Assembly (NCBI GenBank): GCA_022865555.1
Contig: JALHTD010000484.1
Span: 1 to 7,172 of the forward strand
From: Thermoanaerobaculaceae bacterium
GTDB taxonomy: Bacteria; Acidobacteriota; Thermoanaerobaculia; Thermoanaerobaculales; Thermoanaerobaculaceae
Direction: 5' to 3'
Length of the DNA stretch: 7,172 nucleotides
The position numbers and the translations under genes are program-made. Shown here piece after piece: positions 1-5,689 of the stretch. Every line of letters begins with the position of its first letter. Within the stretch, counting starts at the first letter, position 1. Under the pieces are notes generated by a model, which saw only the letters and a program-made list of their open reading frames with translations, searched no databases and was not told the origin of the DNA.

Positions 1-343
1 GACACGACGCGGCCGCGGAGAGGAGCTGGAACCCCCGCAGGGGGTCACCGACGAGGCGCAGCATCACCCAGCCGAGCGCCATCCAGAGCGGGAAGCCGGG
101 GGGGTGGGGGAAGTGTGCGGGGAGGTCGAACTTGAGGAGGCCGCGGGCGAACAGCGTCTCGTCCCACTCCCACGGGCCCGAGGGGAGCAGGGCGAAGCGG
201 CTCACGAGCAGGAGCGCGAGCGTGGCCAGGGTGGCGGCCGCTTCGAGACGAGCATCGGCCAGCCCCCACAAACGCCACGTCCAGACCCGCGCGGTGTACG
301 ATACAGCGCGCTGGGCTTCGGCGGTCGGCGTCTTGACGGTCAT
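1..343 (-). CDS. GT-C-type membrane glycosyltransferase, N-terminal fragment
   Basis: An open frame starts at the ATG at 343 and runs leftward off the window without a stop, giving 114 residues. The first ~30 residues are polar and probably cytoplasmic. Residues ~35-53 form a hydrophobic helix (LATLALLLVSRFALL). Next comes a short loop containing PWEWDET (residues 58-63), then FPHPPGFPLWMALGW (79-92), which opens a second membrane segment. An acidic Asp-Glu pair just after the first helix, followed by a His/Pro-Pro motif, is the usual start of GT39/PMT-like (GT-C) glycosyltransferases, which use polyprenyl-phosphate sugars on the outer face of the inner membrane. The complete gene at 1370-2872 has the same order (GDEAYYW, then YDQPPL). 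No strong Shine-Dalgarno precedes the ATG, so the exact start is uncertain. The gene diverges from yicC across 81 nt. The substrate cannot be told from this fragment. The frame is convincing; the family is inferred from motif order. Confidence 0.72.
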   Translation of the reverse strand, partial: MTVKTPTAEAQRAVSYTARVWTWRLWGLADARLEAAATLATLALLLVSRFALLPSGPWEWDETLFARGLLKFDLPAHFPHPPGFPLWMALGWVMLRLVGDPLRGFQLLSAAASC

Positions 344-424
344 GGTCGCGCGCCGCGGGCATTCCCGTGGGCGCCTCGAATCTACCATGCCCGTGCGAGC
401 CCGCGCGTGTGAAAGGGGAGCCGT

Positions 425-1318
425 ATGGCAGGCGTGTTGCGAAGCATGACCGGATTCGGGCAGGCTCAGGCGGAGCTCTCCCCCAGGCTCGCGGCCCAGG
501 TGCGCGTGACCTCGCTGAACTCCCGCTTCCTCGAGGTGACCCTGCGCACCCACCCCAGGATGGAAGCGGCGGAGCTGGAGGCTGCGCTGCGCCCGCTGCT
601 CTCGGAGCGGGTCGCGCGCGGTCGCGTCCAGGTCGTGGTGGAGCTGAGGCCGATTGGTCGCGACGTGGCCGGTCTGGTGCTGCGTTGGGACGTGGCGTCG
701 TCGCTGCTTGACGCCCTGGCCCAGCGCCCGAAGGGGCTCGAACTCGCCCCCCTCACGCTGCGCGACCTGCTCGCCCTGCCGGGCTTCGCCGAGGGCGCCG
801 GGGAGCTGGCCCTCGCGCCCGAGGAGCAGAAGACCCTGCTGGGTCTGGTGGCTGCGGCCCGCGATGCTCTGGTCTCGGTACGCGAGCGCGAGGCAGCGGC
901 TCTGCTCCCTCAGATCGAGGGAGAGGTCGCCGAGCTCGAGTCGTTCCAGAGGTGGCTTGCCGGTATCAACGGGCAGCTGCGCGAAACGCTGCTCGCCCGC
1001 CTGCGCGAGCGGATGACCTCCCTGCTGGAGGGAAAGGAGGTCAACCAGGACCGACTCCTGCAGGAGGCCGCCCTCGCCGCCGACCGATCGGACGTGGCGG
1101 AGGAGGTGCAGCGCCTGGCTGCCCACCTCAGCCATCTGCGAGACCTGCTGTCGGAGGGTGGGGCCGTGGGGAAGAAGCTCGACTTCCTCCTGCAGGAGGT
1201 GCTGCGCGAGGTCAACACCGCCGCCTCCAAGTGCCGCGAGGTCGGGATGGGGGAGCGGGTGGTCGGCGCCAAGGCTGCGCTCGAGAAGCTGCGCGAGCAG
1301 TGCGCGAATCTGGAGTAG
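425..1318 (+). CDS. yicC: YicC/YloC-family endoribonuclease
   Basis: The 297-residue protein carries both family hallmarks. The N-terminal SMTGFG motif is at residues 7-12. The C-terminal DUF1732-type block has RLLQEAALAADRSDVAEEVQ (210-229) and GKKLDFLLQEVLREVNTA (249-266), and ends ...LEKLREQCANLE. Length is close to the E. coli protein (about 287). YicC proteins are metal-dependent endoribonucleases that act on RNA in the cytoplasm; the E. coli protein is linked to small-RNA turnover. The start at 425 is supported by AAGGGGAG at 413-420, four bases before the ATG. A later ATG at residue 8 would remove part of the conserved motif. In many bacteria yicC precedes gmk (guanylate kinase); here it is followed 51 nt later by a membrane glycosyltransferase, so that neighbourhood is not kept. 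I see no convincing -35/-10 pair in the 81-nt upstream gap. Family assignment is secure; the RNA target is unknown. Confidence 0.95.
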   Translation: MAGVLRSMTGFGQAQAELSPRLAAQVRVTSLNSRFLEVTLRTHPRMEAAELEAALRPLLSERVARGRVQVVVELRPIGRDVAGLVLRWDVASSLLDALAQRPKGLELAPLTLRDLLALPGFAEGAGELALAPEEQKTLLGLVAAARDALVSVREREAAALLPQIEGEVAELESFQRWLAGINGQLRETLLARLRERMTSLLEGKEVNQDRLLQEAALAADRSDVAEEVQRLAAHLSHLRDLLSEGGAVGKKLDFLLQEVLREVNTAASKCREVGMGERVVGAKAALEKLREQCANLE

Positions 1319-1323
1319 AGAAA

Positions 1324-1344
1324 GGCAACAGGCAATAGGCAAGA
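1324..1344 (+). repeat. Three tandem heptamers, GGCAAnA
   Basis: Three head-to-tail 7-nt units (GGCAACA, GGCAATA, GGCAAGA) start five bases after the yicC stop codon and end 25 bases before the glycosyltransferase ATG. Only the sixth base varies. The repeat is purine- and A-rich inside otherwise ~70% GC DNA and is followed by another A-rich stretch (AGAGAAAC). It lies in the probable yicC-glycosyltransferase transcript. It could be a slipped-strand microsatellite, an unstructured linker, or one copy of a dispersed heptamer repeat family. No function is evident. Confidence 0.7.
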
Positions 1345-1369
1345 AGAGAAACAACCAGACCGGGAAGCG

Positions 1370-2872
1370 ATGAACGCGGGATCGGCGCCAGTCGTGTGGA
1401 CGGATCGCAGGTTCTACCTGCTGCTGCTGGCGTTCCTCGTGGTGCACGCGGTGCTGGCGGCGACGTTGCCCGTCTCGGGTGACGAGGCCTACTACTGGGA
1501 CTGCTCCCACCACCCCGACTGGGCCACGTACGATCAGCCGCCGCTGATGATGCTGGCTCCCATCCCGTTTCGCGCCTTGCTGGGCGAGACGCGCCTGGCG
1601 GTGCGCGGGCCCGCCATCCTCGCGAGCTTCCTGATAGGGGTCTTCCTGCTCCCCTTGGTCCGCCGGCTCGGCGGCGGCGCTCGCGAGGCTGCCTGGACGT
1701 ACCTCGTGCTGCACGCCACGCCGCTTTTCTTCCTGGGGTCGTTCTACGCCTCAACAGACATCGGGATGGTGGCCGGCTACATCGGGGCGACCTGGGCGGC
1801 CGTCGCCATCGCCCAGGGGGAGAGACGCGCCTGGTGGGGGTTCGGGATCGCGGTGGCTCTCGGCTTCCTGGCCAAGTTCCCCGTCGTACTCGTGCTGCCG
1901 GCCCTCGCGCCCGCGCTGGTGCGCTCCGAGGTCAGGGCCCACCTGCGAACTCCGGTGCCCTACCTGGCCGCGGCGCTCTCAGCGGCGCTAACGCTCCCGG
2001 TGTGGATATGGGGGGCGCAGCACGACTGGATCAACCTTGACTTCCAGCTTCGCCAGCGCCACAACCCGGGACCGGTAACTCTCGTCCACGCCCTCGAGTT
2101 CTTCGCGTTTTCCGCCATCCTGAGCTCACCGCCATTGGTGGTCGCGATCACGATGGCGTGGTGGCGGGCGTGGCGGCGGAGGGACCACGCGTGGGCCGCC
2201 CTGCTGGTTTCCGCGGCGATGCCGATGATCTTCTTCCCGTTCGTGGCGCTGCGGGAGGGGATCGCCCCCCACTGGGCAGGCCCCGCGCTCGTCCTCGCCA
2301 CGGTGGCGCTCGCCTGTACGGTCCCGCGCCCGCGCTGGCTCGTGCGCTCCGGCGTGGTTTTCGGCCTCGCGCTCTCGCTTGCGATCGTCACAGCCCTGCT
2401 GCTGGTGTCGCACATTCTGGAGGTGGACTGGCCGTTTGCGGGTCGCTTCCGCGGGAAGGTCGGCAAGTCGGTCACCGCCGCCGTGGCCAACGACGAGATC
2501 GCGGCCGAGGTCGGGAGGCGTCTGCGACCCGGCGAGATGGTGGCCTCGGAGAGCTACACCAACGTGCACCTGTTCGCGTTCCTCTCGGGAGGGAGAATGC
2601 CCACCCGGCTGGCCCGGGTAGGCGGGGGCATGCACGGGCTGGCCTCTCTCTACTGGTACCGGCCCGAGGAGCTGCGCGGGAAGGACTTCCTGTTCGTGAG
2701 CACTCGGGACGGACTGGCCGCGCCGCTCTCCGAGATCTTCGCGGAGGTCTCCGAGGAGGCGCCTTTCCTGATCGAGCGGAACGGCAGGGTCGTGCGGCGA
2801 GTCTTCTTCCTGCGCTGCCGGGACCTGCTGCGTCCCGAGGGCACCTTCACACGCCTGTCGTCGGGACAGTGA
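1370..2872 (+). CDS. GT39 / ArnT-like membrane glycosyltransferase
   Basis: This 500-residue protein has a multi-pass N-terminal part (about ten hydrophobic segments between residues 14 and 350) and a soluble C-terminal part of ~150 residues. GDEAYYWDCS follows the first helix, with Asp38-Glu39 in the place of the catalytic acidic residues of the family. YDQPPL is at 54-59, LGFLAKFP at 165-171, a periplasmic HDW...DFQLRQRH at 218-231, and PHWAGPA at 300-306. This order matches the PMT_2/GT39 family, which includes ArnT and lipid-A or protein glycosyltransferases that take sugar from a polyprenyl-phosphate carrier outside the inner membrane. The gene probably shares a transcript with yicC, since the gap is 51 nt and no promoter is visible. 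The Shine-Dalgarno is weak (GGGAAG ending four bases before the ATG), so translation may be modest or depend on upstream translation. Donor and acceptor cannot be inferred: no lipid-A or polysaccharide cluster is present. Confidence 0.9.
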   Translation: MNAGSAPVVWTDRRFYLLLLAFLVVHAVLAATLPVSGDEAYYWDCSHHPDWATYDQPPLMMLAPIPFRALLGETRLAVRGPAILASFLIGVFLLPLVRRLGGGAREAAWTYLVLHATPLFFLGSFYASTDIGMVAGYIGATWAAVAIAQGERRAWWGFGIAVALGFLAKFPVVLVLPALAPALVRSEVRAHLRTPVPYLAAALSAALTLPVWIWGAQHDWINLDFQLRQRHNPGPVTLVHALEFFAFSAILSSPPLVVAITMAWWRAWRRRDHAWAALLVSAAMPMIFFPFVALREGIAPHWAGPALVLATVALACTVPRPRWLVRSGVVFGLALSLAIVTALLLVSHILEVDWPFAGRFRGKVGKSVTAAVANDEIAAEVGRRLRPGEMVASESYTNVHLFAFLSGGRMPTRLARVGGGMHGLASLYWYRPEELRGKDFLFVSTRDGLAAPLSEIFAEVSEEAPFLIERNGRVVRRVFFLRCRDLLRPEGTFTRLSSGQ

Positions 2873-2884
2873 AGGGCCTTCCGC

Positions 2885-2927
2885 CTTCAGGACGTACTGT
2901 CGGCGCGGGCCCTGAAGCGTCCGTTTT
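2885..2927 (+). terminator. Weak candidate terminator after the glycosyltransferase
   Basis: CTTCAGG (2885-2891) can pair with CCTGAAG (2911-2917) around a 19-nt GC-rich loop. A competing pairing is GGACG (2890-2894) with CGTCC (2918-2922), which is followed at once by GTTTT. The only run of T in the gap is TTTT at 2924-2927. The site lies between two convergent genes, where a terminator is expected. The stem is short and the loop long, so this is suggestive only. Confidence 0.3.
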
Positions 2928-2959
2928 GTGCCGTCGACTCGCGCCGGACCGCTGCCGGT

Positions 2960-3361
2960 CTACCCGGGCCCGTTTCCGGGGACCGCCGGGTTCCTCGGCA
3001 GCGTCGGCCTTGGCTTGGGGGTTTCAATGATGACGAGGAGCTTCCTGACGCCTATGGCGAACGACCGGCTCACGCGCCCCTGGCCGCGGGCCTTCTCACC
3101 GACCAGCGGCAGCCTGCCCTGGGTGACGACCCCGATACTGGCCTTGCCGTCGCTGAGGACGTAGCACTTGATCGACGGCACGTCGATGCGCTCCTTCACG
3201 GTGCCGAAAACGGTGACGTCCTTGCCCTCGTACTTGCCGGGCTCGGCGGCGATCTTTGCGATCTTCGTGGCCACGAGGCGTTCGCAGGAGACGGCCGTCA
3301 GGGCCCCGATGACGAGGGCCACCAGCCCCAGCCGGGCGGATCGGGTGAGCGCGACCGTCAC
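2960..3361 (-). CDS. Small lipoprotein with probable OB-fold domain
   Basis: The chosen start is the GTG at 3361, because AGGAGGAA lies a few bases upstream and the next residues form a clean lipoprotein signal. The 133-residue product begins with a basic n-region (TRSARLG), a hydrophobic stretch LVALVIGAL (residues 13-21), and TAVSC with Cys26 as the probable lipidated residue. The lipobox A-V-S-C is slightly off consensus. The mature part has PGKYEGKDVTVFGTVKE (41-57), KCYVLSDGKASIGVVTQG (65-82), and GEKARGQGRV (88-97). A beta-barrel core in which 'GK.V.V.GTV' is followed by 'Y.L.DG...I.V' and 'G..V...G.V' is typical of OB-fold domains such as tRNA_anti-like or bacterial envelope OB proteins. 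The tail is proline-rich. No catalytic residues are evident; it may bind a ligand or nucleic acid. It is divergent from asnS. An upstream ATG at 3442 would add 27 polar residues before the signal and is unlikely. Confidence 0.75.
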   Translation of the reverse strand: MTVALTRSARLGLVALVIGALTAVSCERLVATKIAKIAAEPGKYEGKDVTVFGTVKERIDVPSIKCYVLSDGKASIGVVTQGRLPLVGEKARGQGRVSRSFAIGVRKLLVIIETPKPRPTLPRNPAVPGNGPG

Positions 3362-3414
3362 TCCTGCTTCCTCCTCGCTGCCGCGCACCGAGTCGGCGCG
3401 GGTTTCACCCAACC

Positions 3415-3442
3415 ATTCTAGTGTGGCCGCACCGTTCCGCAA
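3415..3442 (-). promoter_or_regulatory. Candidate promoter of the lipoprotein gene
   Basis: On the minus strand TAGAAT (3420-3415) is a 5/6 match to the -10 consensus. TTGCGG (3442-3437), with a 16-nt spacer, is a partial -35. Transcription would start near 3408, about 47 nt before the GTG start of the lipoprotein gene. It sits back to back with the asnS promoter. Only the -10 is strong. Confidence 0.45.
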
Positions 3443-3463
3443 AACGGGGAAGAGGCGCTCGGG

Positions 3464-3493
3464 TCGGCAGAAACGCGTCCCGTGCGCTACAAT
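3464..3493 (+). promoter_or_regulatory. Candidate asnS promoter
   Basis: TACAAT at 3488-3493 is a 5/6 match to the sigma-70 -10 consensus. TCGGCA at 3464-3469 matches the -35 consensus at four of six positions, with an 18-nt spacer. The predicted start near 3500 leaves a leader of under 20 nt that contains little but the ribosome binding site GGAGGG (3506-3511). There is no room for a T-box or other long leader. Confidence 0.55.
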
Positions 3494-3516
3494 CCACGTT
3501 CCAACGGAGGGTCCTG

Positions 3517-4812
3517 ATGCGGGACGCCGAGATTCGCGAGCTGCCGGGGCTGATCGGGGAGCAGGTTCGGGTGTCGGGCTGGCTGTACAACGCCCGCTCC
3601 TCCGGCAAGCTGCGCTTTCTCGTCGTGCGTGACGGGTCGGGCTACCTGCAGTCCGTGGTCGTCAAGCCGCAGGTTTCCGAACGGGTGTGGGCGGAGGCCG
3701 AGCGGGTGACCCAGGAGTCCTCGCTGCACGTCGTCGGGAAGGTCAAGGAAGACAAGCGCGCGCCCGGCGGCGTGGAGCTCCAGGTCGAGGACCTCACAAT
3801 CGTGCAGCTCTGCCCCGAGTACCCGATCACCCTCAAGGAGCACGGACCCGACTTCCTCCTGAACAACCGCCACCTGTGGCTGCGCTCCATGCGGCAGCAC
3901 GCGGTCATGCGGGTGCGCAACGAGCTGACCTACGGCATTCGCGAGTTCTTCCATGAGCGCAACTACGTCAACATCGACTCGCCGATCCTGACCCCTGCGG
4001 CCTGCGAGGGGACCTCCACGCTCTTCGAGACCGACTACTTCGGCGAGAAGGCATACCTCACCCAGTCCGGACAGCTGTACCTGGAGCCCGCCGCCGCGGC
4101 CCACGGAAAGGTCTACTGCTTCGGCCCAACCTTTCGCGCCGAAAAGTCCAAGACCCGCCGCCATCTCATGGAGTTCTGGATGGTGGAGCCCGAGGTGGCG
4201 TGGATGCGCTTCGACGGACTGCTGGACCTGGCCGAGGAGTTCGTCTCGTACCTCGTGAGCCGGGTGCTGGACCGCTGCAAGGAGGACCTCGAGCGTCTGG
4301 AGCGCGACGCCTCCAAGCTCGAGCTCGCCACGCGCCGGCCGTACCCCCGCATCGACTACGGCGAAGCGATCGCCAGGCTCCAGGGCAAGGGGTTCGACGT
4401 GAAGTTCGGGGACGACTTCGGCGGCGACGAGGAGACCTCCCTCGCCGACGAGTCCGGCAAGCCGGTCATGATCACCCGCTACCCGGCTGCGATCAAGGCT
4501 TTCTACATGGAACCCGACGCCGCCGACCCTACCCGGGCGCTGGCCATGGACATGATCGCCCCCGAGGGGTACGGAGAGATCATCGGCGGCTCCGAGCGCA
4601 TCGGCTCATACGAGCTGCTCGAGAAGCGCATCGCCGAGCACGACCTGCCGCGCGACGCGTTCCAGTGGTACCTGGACATCCGCAAGTACGGGGCGTTCCC
4701 GCACTCGGGGTTCGGGATGGGGATCGAGCGGGTGGTCACCTGGCTGTGCGGCCTGCAGCATCTGCGCGAGGCGATCCCGTACCCCCGCCTGCTCAACCGC
4801 CTGTACCCTTGA
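3517..4812 (+). CDS. asnS: Asparaginyl-tRNA synthetase
   Basis: The 431-residue protein is a class II aminoacyl-tRNA synthetase that joins asparagine to tRNA-Asn in the cytoplasm. The N-terminal OB-fold anticodon-binding domain begins EQVRVSGWLYNARSSGKLRF (15-34) and is followed by FLVVRDGSGYLQSVVV (34-49). The catalytic domain shows YLTQSGQLYLE (180-190), where QSGQL favours asparaginyl over aspartyl enzymes. Motif 2 is FRAEKSKTRRHLMEFWMVEPE (206-226) and motif 3 GFGMGIERVVTWLCGL (398-413), with an invariant Arg at 405. It ends REAIPYPRLLNRLYP. Length fits bacterial enzymes of 430-470 residues. The start at 3517 is set by GGAGGG at 3506-3511 and by the family N-terminus; the longer frame from 3421 would add 32 unrelated residues across the promoter. 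A non-discriminating aspartyl enzyme is the main alternative but the active-site motif argues against it. A dedicated AsnRS implies that direct charging is possible in this organism. Confidence 0.95.
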   Translation: MRDAEIRELPGLIGEQVRVSGWLYNARSSGKLRFLVVRDGSGYLQSVVVKPQVSERVWAEAERVTQESSLHVVGKVKEDKRAPGGVELQVEDLTIVQLCPEYPITLKEHGPDFLLNNRHLWLRSMRQHAVMRVRNELTYGIREFFHERNYVNIDSPILTPAACEGTSTLFETDYFGEKAYLTQSGQLYLEPAAAAHGKVYCFGPTFRAEKSKTRRHLMEFWMVEPEVAWMRFDGLLDLAEEFVSYLVSRVLDRCKEDLERLERDASKLELATRRPYPRIDYGEAIARLQGKGFDVKFGDDFGGDEETSLADESGKPVMITRYPAAIKAFYMEPDAADPTRALAMDMIAPEGYGEIIGGSERIGSYELLEKRIAEHDLPRDAFQWYLDIRKYGAFPHSGFGMGIERVVTWLCGLQHLREAIPYPRLLNRLYP

Positions 4813-4936
4813 GCGCCGCCGGCGTCGGACCATCTGCGGCGTCAGGCTCCGGCCCCACGCGTCCTCATGTAGCCTCCGGCTACACTCCGGCGCGATGGCC
4901 TCGCCTTCCTTGCATCTGGCCCAACGGCGGCGGCGC
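4813..4936. other. GC-rich structured spacer, possible dispersed element
   Basis: The non-coding stretch directly after the asnS stop is bracketed by complementary arms: GCGCCGCCG at 4813-4821 and CGGCGGCGC at 4928-4936. Inside is a perfect 7-bp hairpin with a three-base loop (TGTAGCC, TCC, GGCTACA; 4868-4884). Between the arms are two GGCGTC copies and the words ATCTGC and ATCTGG. There is no T-run, so it is not a textbook intrinsic terminator, though the hairpin could slow polymerase. It resembles in style the palindromic intergenic elements that occur in many copies in large high-GC genomes. This cannot be shown from one copy. The rest of the spacer, up to the toxin-antitoxin promoter, holds no gene that I can support. 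Confidence 0.4.
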
Positions 4937-5011
4937 CGCTGCCGCGAGCAGAAACCCGGTAGCTAAACCCTGATGTGAGGGCCGGGCGTGCCTGACACGG
5001 GTCTCGTGTAC

Positions 5012-5040
5012 TTGACAATGGGGAACTGAACATGTACAGT
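5012..5040 (+). promoter_or_regulatory. Sigma-70 promoter of the toxin-antitoxin operon
   Basis: A perfect TTGACA (5012-5017) is followed by a 17-nt spacer and TACAGT (5035-5040), a good -10. It is the best promoter match in the window. Transcription would start near 5047, leaving a leader of about 18 nt with GGAGGG at 5056-5061 before the antitoxin ATG. The -10 element overlaps the left half of the operator at 5033-5051, which is the arrangement expected for repression by the antitoxin or by the complex. Confidence 0.85.
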
Positions 5041-5051
5041 TTCTCTGTACA
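5033..5051. promoter_or_regulatory. YefM-YoeB-type operator, paired TGTACA palindrome
   Basis: TGTACAG (5033-5039) and CTGTACA (5045-5051) form a perfect 7-bp inverted repeat around five bases. The hexamer TGTACA occurs twice (5033-5038 and 5046-5051), centres 13 bp apart. In the E. coli yefM-yoeB operon the antitoxin and the complex bind palindromes with a TGTACA core next to the -10 region. The same word, number and place here, directly before a YefM-YoeB pair, make autoregulation very likely. A related TGTACT lies at 5007-5012, overlapping the -35 element, with its centre 26 bp (two steps of 13) upstream. Confidence 0.85.
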
Positions 5052-5064
5052 GGTCGGAGGGCCT

Positions 5065-5349
5065 ATGGCATCGGTTACCACCTACACTCAGGCGCGCGCA
5101 ACGTTGGCAAAGCTCTGCAGCGAGGTCGTGGAGTCGCGAGAGATCGTCGTCATCCGGCGTCGCGGTGCCGAGGACGTCGCGCTCGTGGCAGCCGACGAGC
5201 TGCGTAGCCTGATGGAAACTGCCCACCTCCTGCGCTCGCCCAAGAACGCGGAGCGGCTCCTGCGCGCCCTGGCGCGGGCACGGAAGAGCAGGCTGCGTCC
5301 CGTAACGACGGCCGCGTTGCGCCGCGAGTTGGGCCTTGCCGAAGAGTAG
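5065..5349 (+). CDS. yefM: YefM/Phd-family antitoxin
   Basis: This 94-residue protein is the antitoxin of the pair. The N-terminal Phd/YefM DNA-binding fold is visible: TTYTQARATLAKLCSEVVES (5-24), a strand IVVIRRRGAEDVALVAADEL (27-46), then the family signature LMETAHLLRSPKNAERLLRAL (49-69). That stretch closely resembles the LEETAYLLRSPANARRL segment of E. coli YefM. The basic, probably flexible C-terminal tail (70-94) is where YefM proteins wrap and block the toxin. The start at 5065 is chosen because GGAGGG (5056-5061) lies just before it and the family N-terminus begins there. The upstream in-frame ATG at 5032 would overlap the -10 element and the operator. The stop overlaps the toxin gene by 14 nt. 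Antitoxins of this family also repress their own promoter, which fits the operator upstream. Confidence 0.93.
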   Translation: MASVTTYTQARATLAKLCSEVVESREIVVIRRRGAEDVALVAADELRSLMETAHLLRSPKNAERLLRALARARKSRLRPVTTAALRRELGLAEE

Positions 5350-5632
5350 TCGAGGTCCTGCGGGTCACCGCGTAGGGCGCCTCGCGGTCTTCCACCCTGA
5401 GTTCATCGAGGACCTGCGCTACTGGGTGGAGACCGACCGCAAGACGGCGCTACGAGTGCTTGCGATTGTCGAGGCGGTGCTTCGGGAGCCGTTCTCCGGG
5501 ATCGGCAAGCCCGAGCCGCTCAAGTACCTCGGTCCAGGCCTCTGGTCGCGCCGCCTGACTCAGGAACACCGAATCGTGTACCTCGTACGCGCCGACCGCG
5601 TGGATTTTCTCCAGGGGCGCTACCACTACTGA
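5336..5632 (+). CDS. yoeB: YoeB-family ribosome-dependent mRNA interferase toxin
   Basis: The 98-residue protein aligns along its length with E. coli YoeB (84 residues). The YWVETDRKT (29-37), PFSGIGKPEPLK (52-63), LWSRRLTQEHRIVYLV (69-84) and RYHY C-terminus (95-98) are all present. The residues equivalent to the catalytic set of YoeB are kept: Glu60 (E46), Arg79 (R65), His97 (H83) and Tyr98 (Y84). The toxin is therefore probably active, cutting mRNA at the ribosomal A site. The only in-frame initiation-type codon before the conserved part is TTG at 5336, inside the end of the antitoxin gene. It has no good Shine-Dalgarno and adds about 13 residues compared with E. coli. Translation is thus probably coupled to the antitoxin and weak, which keeps antitoxin in excess. 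This is a complete type II module. Confidence 0.93.
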   Translation: MPKSSRGPAGHRVGRLAVFHPEFIEDLRYWVETDRKTALRVLAIVEAVLREPFSGIGKPEPLKYLGPGLWSRRLTQEHRIVYLVRADRVDFLQGRYHY

Positions 5633-5634
5633 GG

Positions 5635-5675
5635 CCGTCACTGACGGACCCGATGGCGCTCCTGCCACGGGCAGG
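5635..5675. terminator. Paired hairpins between convergent genes
   Basis: Two small hairpins occupy the 57-nt gap between the toxin stop and the end of the aminotransferase gene. CCGTC/GACGG with an ACT loop lies at 5635-5647. CCTGCC/GGCAGG with an ACG loop lies at 5661-5675. An AGGGCCCT palindrome overlaps the second at 5673-5680. Being symmetrical, they could slow transcription from both sides. No T-tract follows on either strand, so intrinsic termination is unproven. Confidence 0.35.
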
Positions 5676-5689
5676 GCCCTCCAATAGGG

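Noticed and set aside
360..388. Possible yicC promoter using TACCAT as the -10
   Set aside because: The match is 4/6 and no -35-like hexamer lies 16-18 bases upstream.
45..412. Three overlapping frames on both strands left of yicC, rich in Arg, Gly and Pro
   Set aside because: They overlap the membrane-protein frame at 1-343, which shows real motifs and helices. The others have compositions typical of shadow frames in GC-rich DNA.
2158..3030. Long plus-strand frame (290 residues) overlapping the end of the glycosyltransferase
   Set aside because: It is Arg/Gly/Ala-rich with no recognisable motif and lies inside a gene with clear motifs; it is a frame shadow.
3487..4164. Minus-strand frame of 225 residues opposite asnS
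   Set aside because: It is antisense to the conserved anticodon-binding and catalytic parts of asnS and has no family features.
4926..4940. GGCGGCGGCGCC-type run as a trinucleotide repeat or transposon end
   Set aside because: It is short and expected in very GC-rich DNA. There is no transposase frame, target-site duplication or matching far end.
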